Source of the DNA: Acidimicrobiaceae bacterium
GTDB taxonomy: Bacteria; Actinomycetota; Acidimicrobiia; Acidimicrobiales; Palsa-688
DNA length: 16,229 nucleotides
Direction of reading: 5' to 3'
Assembly (NCBI GenBank): GCA_003156795.1
Contig: PMHU01000136.1
Coordinates: 1 to 16,229, forward strand
The notes beneath the pieces are model-generated. The model ran no database searches. It saw only the letters and a list, made by a program, of their open reading frames with translations, and was not told where the DNA came from. Each line of letters begins with the position of its first letter. Position 1 is the first letter of the stretch. Made by a program: the position numbers and the translations under genes. This document shows positions 12,681 through 16,229 of this stretch, piece after piece.

Positions 12681-15600
12681 GTGTTCCTGAAGTCCCTGAC
12701 CGTCAAGGGTTTCAAGTCGTTCGCCGACACCACGACCCTCGACTTCGAGCCGGGGGTCACCGTGGTCGTCGGGCCCAATGGCAGCGGCAAGTCCAACGTC
12801 GTCGACGCCGTCGCGTGGGTGCTGGGCGCGCAAGGGCCCCGCACCGTGCGCTCGACGAAAATGGAAGACGTCATCTTCGCCGGCACTCCTAAGCGCCCGG
12901 CCCTGGGCCGAGCCGAGGTGTCGTTGACCATCGACAACAGCGCCGGGCTCCTCCCGATCGAGTTCTCGGAAGTCACGATCACCCGCACCCTGTTCCGGAC
13001 CGGCGAGTCCGAGTACGCCATCAACCGGGTCCCTTGCCGGCTCATGGACATCCAGGACCTGCTGTCGGACTCTGGGGTCGGACGTCAGCAGCACGTCATC
13101 GTCTCCCAAGGGAACCTCGACGCCATCCTCAACGCACGCCCGGAAGAGCGTCGGCTCGTCATCGAAGAAGCGGCTGGCATCTTGAAGTTCAGGAGACGCA
13201 AGGAGAAGTCCGAGCGGCGTCTCGAGTCCACCGAAGCCAGCCTGGTGCGCTTGCAGGACCTGCTGCGAGAGGTGCGGCGCCAGCTGCGACCCCTCGAGAA
13301 GCAGGCCGAGGCGGCCCGACGGCATGGAGACCTGGTGGACGAGCTGGCTTCGGTTCGCCGGCACCTGTTCGGTCGGGACCTGACAGCCGTCGAGGGGCGC
13401 CTGGCGGCCGCGGCTGGGCACCGCCAAGACCTGGCGCACGCCGAGGGAGAGATCCGCAAGGCCCTCGCAGGGCTGGACAGCGAAGTGAAGGTCGCCGAGA
13501 TCCAGATGGAAGCGAGCTTCTCGAGTGAAGTGGTGGACTTGGCCGAGCTGGTCTCGCGCGCCGAAGGACTACGCGCCCGGGCCGGCGGCCTGGTGGCTTT
13601 GATGGGGGAGCGCAAGCGGTCCCTCGAACGATCGCTCACCGCAACCGTCGACCAGGACGTGATAGCCAGCCTCGAGGCGGAAGCGGCCTCTCTGACCGAG
13701 GCGCTGGCCGGCACCGAGACCGACGCGGCCGCCCTTCTGCCCGAGGCTGACGCTCTGTCCGAAGCGGAAAGGGCCGTGGCCGCGGAGACGGTCACTCTCG
13801 AGTCCGAGTGGGGCTCCGAAGGCCCGGCCGCCGCCAACCCGGCGGCAGAGGCCAGGGGTGAGCTGAGCGCCCTTCGCTCGTCGATCGAGCGGTCAGCCGA
13901 GGAGGTCCGAAGGATCGAATCCCGGCTCGGTTCTCTCACCCAGCGGGGCGCCCGAGTGGGCGAAGAGGCGGCGCGGCTGCGGTCCGTGGTGGAGGAGACG
14001 GCCGCCTCCTGCCCCGGTCTGGATGCGACCGAACGCGTGGCTCGCGATTCGGAAGCCCAGGCCGACGCGGCCTGGCAACGAGCCGACGATCATCAGCGTC
14101 ACGCTGAAGCCGAACGACACAAGTGGGTGGCGAGGGAGGAAGCCCTATCTCAAGCCCTCGACCAGGCGCGGGCGCGGGCTGGGGCTGAGCGGCTGGCCGA
14201 GGTCGGTGGCGTGGTGGGGACCCTGATGGAGCTGGTCGACGTCGACGAGGGCTACGAGTCGGCGTTTGAAGCCGCCGCGGGCGAAGTTCTCGCCGCGGTA
14301 GTCGTCGACGGGTTCGACTCGGCCAGGAAGGGTCTGGCCGAGCTGCAGCGGCAAGAGGCGCCGGGCGCCGTGCTGGCGCTGCCGGACGTGGCCATGGGCT
14401 CGGCTGGGCCCTCGCAGGCGCCTCAAGGGGCGCTCTGCTTGCGGGACAAAGTCCGGGCCCGGTTGCCCAACGTCAATGCGTTCTTGGATCAGCTCCTGCG
14501 CTCGGCGGTCGTGGTTGGCACCGGATGGCAGGACGCCATCGACATTGCCATCGCAAATCCCCACCTCGTGGTGGTGACCACCTCCGGGGACCGGTGCTCT
14601 GCGGGCTTGTGGCGGGTCGGCGCCGGCGGAGCGGGTGCGACCGGTTCCGCCCTCGAGCAGGCGCGGGTCCGGGCTTCAGCGGCGTCCGACGGGGCCGCCC
14701 GAGCCGGCGCGGCTTTGGAAGAGGCCCGCCAGGCCGTCGAAGCGGCCCGAGCCGCACGCGTCTCGGCGACTCGGGCGACCGAAGATACCGAGAGGCGCGC
14801 CCGGGCCGCGGCCGAGGCCCTCGAACGGGTGCAGGGCGAAGTGGCGGACAACGAAAGCGAGTTGAGCGCGGCCCGGGCCCAGCGCCAGGAGCTGGCCGGC
14901 CGACACGGACGAGAAATGGCGCGAATCGAAGAGTTGGAGGCCATGCTTCCGGAGCTGCAGCGCATGGCGGCGGCCGAGGCTGAAAGGGCGACTGCGGAGC
15001 GGGCGGCCCGGTCCCGCCTGGCGGCCCGAGTGGCGTCGGTCGCGAGCATGCGCCGCGAGCTCGAAGTGCGAGCGGCGGGGTTGGAGGAGCGACGCACCCT
15101 GACCGCCCGGAGACTCCACGACGTCGAGGCGCGCCTCCGTCGCAACGTGACCGAGCGGGCCGAAGCGGGTACCAGGCGCCAGGAAGCCGAGCGGACCGCG
15201 ATGGTCACAGACCGGCTGTTCGAGTTCGTCCGGACCCGCGAGGCCGTTCTGGACTCCGCCCTGTCACGACTCAGGGAATCACGACGAGCGGAGTCGGACA
15301 GGGCGCGTGACTGCACCGACCGCCTGGAGCAGCTGCGCAGACAGCGCAGCGCGGCCGAACGCCAGCTAACCGAGGTTCGCGAGCGGCTCAACCGGGTCGA
15401 GCTCGACGACACCGAAGCCCGGCTGCGGCTGGAGGGCCTCACCGAGTCCATCCGGCGGGACCTCGATTGCGAGCCCGACCGGGTACGAGCGGCGCCGTGC
15501 CCAGAGCTGCCGCCTGGGACGAGCGCCTCCAGTAGGCGCGCCGAGTTGGAACGCGAGCTCAGGTTGATGGGGCCCATCAACCCGCTCGCCTTGGAGGAGC

Positions 15601-16172
15601 ACACGGCCCTACAGGAACGTCACGAGTTCCTCGACGGCCAGCTAGAGGACGTGCGCAACGCCCGGCGGGAGCTGGCCAAGGTCATCCGGGCGATCGACAC
15701 CGAGATCGTCGAAGTGTTCGGAGCCGCCTATGCAGACGTGGCCGAGAACTTCGAGAATCTGTTCGCCACCCTGTTCCCCGGCGGAGAGGGCCGACTTCGG
15801 CTCACCGACCCCGATCATCTGCTCGAATCGGGAATCGAGGTGGAGGCCCGACCGTCGGGCAAGAACCTGAGGAAGCTGTCGCTGCTCTCTGGAGGCGAGC
15901 GCAGTTTGGCTGCCATGGCGTTCCTCTTCGCCGTGTTCCGCGCTCGGCCCTCTCCGTTCTACATGCTCGACGAAGTGGAAGCCGCCCTCGACGACGTCAA
16001 CTTGCACCGATTCCTGGACCTGGTCAACGAGTTCCGGGACGAGGCTCAGATGCTGATCGTCAGCCATCAGAAGCGGACGATGGAAGCGGCCGACTGCGTG
16101 TACGGGGTGACCATGGCTCCCGGTGCGTCGTCGCGGGTGATCAGCGAACGGGTCTCGGCCGCCGCGCTCTGA
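12681..16172 (+). CDS. smc: Chromosome segregation protein Smc
   Basis: Smc is the ATPase of the bacterial condensin (with ScpA and ScpB, not in this window) that organises and segregates the nucleoid. At 1163 residues it is full length. The N-terminal head begins MFLKSLTVKGFKSFADTTTL with Walker A GPNGSGKS at 31-38. A long coiled coil runs from about 165 to 500. The hinge spans about 503-650 (starting VGGVVGTLMELVDVDEGYES). The returning coiled coil, rich in Ala, Arg and Glu, reaches about 1010. The C-terminal head has signature LSGGERSL at 1069-1076 and Walker B FYMLDEVEAALDD from 1093 (D1097, E1098). The GTG start matches the family N terminus. No frameshift was seen. It precedes a probable ftsY, the same order as in Bacillus. 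Confidence 0.98.
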   Translation: MFLKSLTVKGFKSFADTTTLDFEPGVTVVVGPNGSGKSNVVDAVAWVLGAQGPRTVRSTKMEDVIFAGTPKRPALGRAEVSLTIDNSAGLLPIEFSEVTITRTLFRTGESEYAINRVPCRLMDIQDLLSDSGVGRQQHVIVSQGNLDAILNARPEERRLVIEEAAGILKFRRRKEKSERRLESTEASLVRLQDLLREVRRQLRPLEKQAEAARRHGDLVDELASVRRHLFGRDLTAVEGRLAAAAGHRQDLAHAEGEIRKALAGLDSEVKVAEIQMEASFSSEVVDLAELVSRAEGLRARAGGLVALMGERKRSLERSLTATVDQDVIASLEAEAASLTEALAGTETDAAALLPEADALSEAERAVAAETVTLESEWGSEGPAAANPAAEARGELSALRSSIERSAEEVRRIESRLGSLTQRGARVGEEAARLRSVVEETAASCPGLDATERVARDSEAQADAAWQRADDHQRHAEAERHKWVAREEALSQALDQARARAGAERLAEVGGVVGTLMELVDVDEGYESAFEAAAGEVLAAVVVDGFDSARKGLAELQRQEAPGAVLALPDVAMGSAGPSQAPQGALCLRDKVRARLPNVNAFLDQLLRSAVVVGTGWQDAIDIAIANPHLVVVTTSGDRCSAGLWRVGAGGAGATGSALEQARVRASAASDGAARAGAALEEARQAVEAARAARVSATRATEDTERRARAAAEALERVQGEVADNESELSAARAQRQELAGRHGREMARIEELEAMLPELQRMAAAEAERATAERAARSRLAARVASVASMRRELEVRAAGLEERRTLTARRLHDVEARLRRNVTERAEAGTRRQEAERTAMVTDRLFEFVRTREAVLDSALSRLRESRRAESDRARDCTDRLEQLRRQRSAAERQLTEVRERLNRVELDDTEARLRLEGLTESIRRDLDCEPDRVRAAPCPELPPGTSASSRRAELERELRLMGPINPLALEEHTALQERHEFLDGQLEDVRNARRELAKVIRAIDTEIVEVFGAAYADVAENFENLFATLFPGGEGRLRLTDPDHLLESGIEVEARPSGKNLRKLSLLSGGERSLAAMAFLFAVFRARPSPFYMLDEVEAALDDVNLHRFLDLVNEFRDEAQMLIVSHQKRTMEAADCVYGVTMAPGASSRVISERVSAAAL

Positions 16173-16182
16173 GGCCCCCCGG

Positions 16183-16188
16183 TAGGCT
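16183..16188 (+). promoter_or_regulatory. Candidate -10 box before the gene downstream of smc
   Basis: TAGGCT (fits TANNNT) lies nine bases before the ATG at 16198, the same spacing as the smc box. Only a weak GGCGGG precedes the ATG. Motif evidence only. Confidence 0.25.
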
Positions 16189-16197
16189 CGGCGGGCC

Positions 16198-16229
16198 ATG
16201 GTCATCCTGCTAATCGTGCTGATCGCGGT
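16198..16229 (+). CDS. Start of a gene cut by the window edge, probably ftsY
   Basis: Only ten codons and two bases are visible: MVILLIVLIA, an entirely hydrophobic stretch starting at ATG 16198, 25 bp after the smc stop. Actinobacterial FtsY, the signal-recognition-particle receptor GTPase, usually follows smc and often has a short membrane-anchoring N terminus, which fits. The sequence shown is too short to prove it; any membrane-anchored protein would look the same. Confidence 0.5.
   Translation, partial: MVILLIVLIA

Noticed and set aside
14489..15604. 371-codon antisense frame within smc
   Set aside because: Its Ser/Arg/Ala repeats are the mirror of the Glu/Arg/Ala-rich coiled-coil codons of Smc. 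High GC keeps the antisense frame open; it has no motif.
1..16229. CRISPR array, tRNA, rRNA, transposase or defence system
   Set aside because: I found no regular spaced repeats, cloverleaf-like sequence, rRNA-like stretch, transposase or nuclease-defence motifs on either strand; RecG, RNase III and Smc are ordinary housekeeping members.

Overview
The window looks like chromosomal core sequence from a high-GC actinobacterium, possibly of the class Acidimicrobiia. The class is an inference from gene order, four-cysteine (zinc-binding) forms of bL28 and bL32, GTG/TTG starts and many starts without a Shine-Dalgarno (SD) sequence; no rRNA or other phylogenetic marker is present to settle it. The order is rpmB (minus) | DAK2/FakA-like - [sulfotransferase - 2OG-Fe(II) oxygenase] - recG - (small zinc-ribbon gene, minus) - rsmD - coaD - SepIVA/DivIVA-like - DUF177 (YceD) - rpmF - plsX - acpP - rnc - mutM - smc - (start of probable ftsY). 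It resembles the Bacillus block rpmB-yloU-yloV-recG-plsX-fabD-fabG-acp-rnc-smc-ftsY, but yloU, fabD and fabG are absent. The actinobacterial coaD/rsmD, SepIVA-like and mutM genes are interleaved.

Region by region. 1-273: rpmB on the minus strand and a short divergent promoter region. 274-1923: FakA-like fatty-acid kinase subunit. 1924-4639: an apparent accessory insertion with a long non-coding or decayed stretch, a PAPS-type sulfotransferase and a 2OG-Fe(II) dioxygenase with visibly lower GC and TTA codons, with hairpins on both sides. 4640-6763: RecG helicase; its last codons are tandemly duplicated past the stop. 6793-6960: a 55-residue four-cysteine protein on the minus strand, divergent from rsmD by only 19 bp. 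6980-9186: a tightly packed rsmD-coaD-SepIVA-like-DUF177 run. 9323-10505: rpmF overlapping plsX. 10506-12582: acpP with its own promoter-like region, then rnc (no canonical start codon, in frame with acpP) and mutM. 12681-16172: full-length Smc. 16198 onward: the first codons of a hydrophobic N terminus, probably FtsY.

The genes serve ribosome assembly (bL28, bL32, DUF177, RsmD, RNase III), phospholipid and acyl-carrier metabolism (FakA-like, CoaD for the CoA that supplies the ACP phosphopantetheine, PlsX, ACP), and DNA repair, segregation and division (RecG, MutM, Smc, SepIVA-like). I found no defence system, CRISPR array, transposase, tRNA or rRNA. The points most worth a second look are the rnc start, the accessory insertion, the small zinc-ribbon gene, the recurrent TANNNT boxes 6-9 nt before starts that lack an SD, and the dyad over the acpP promoter.
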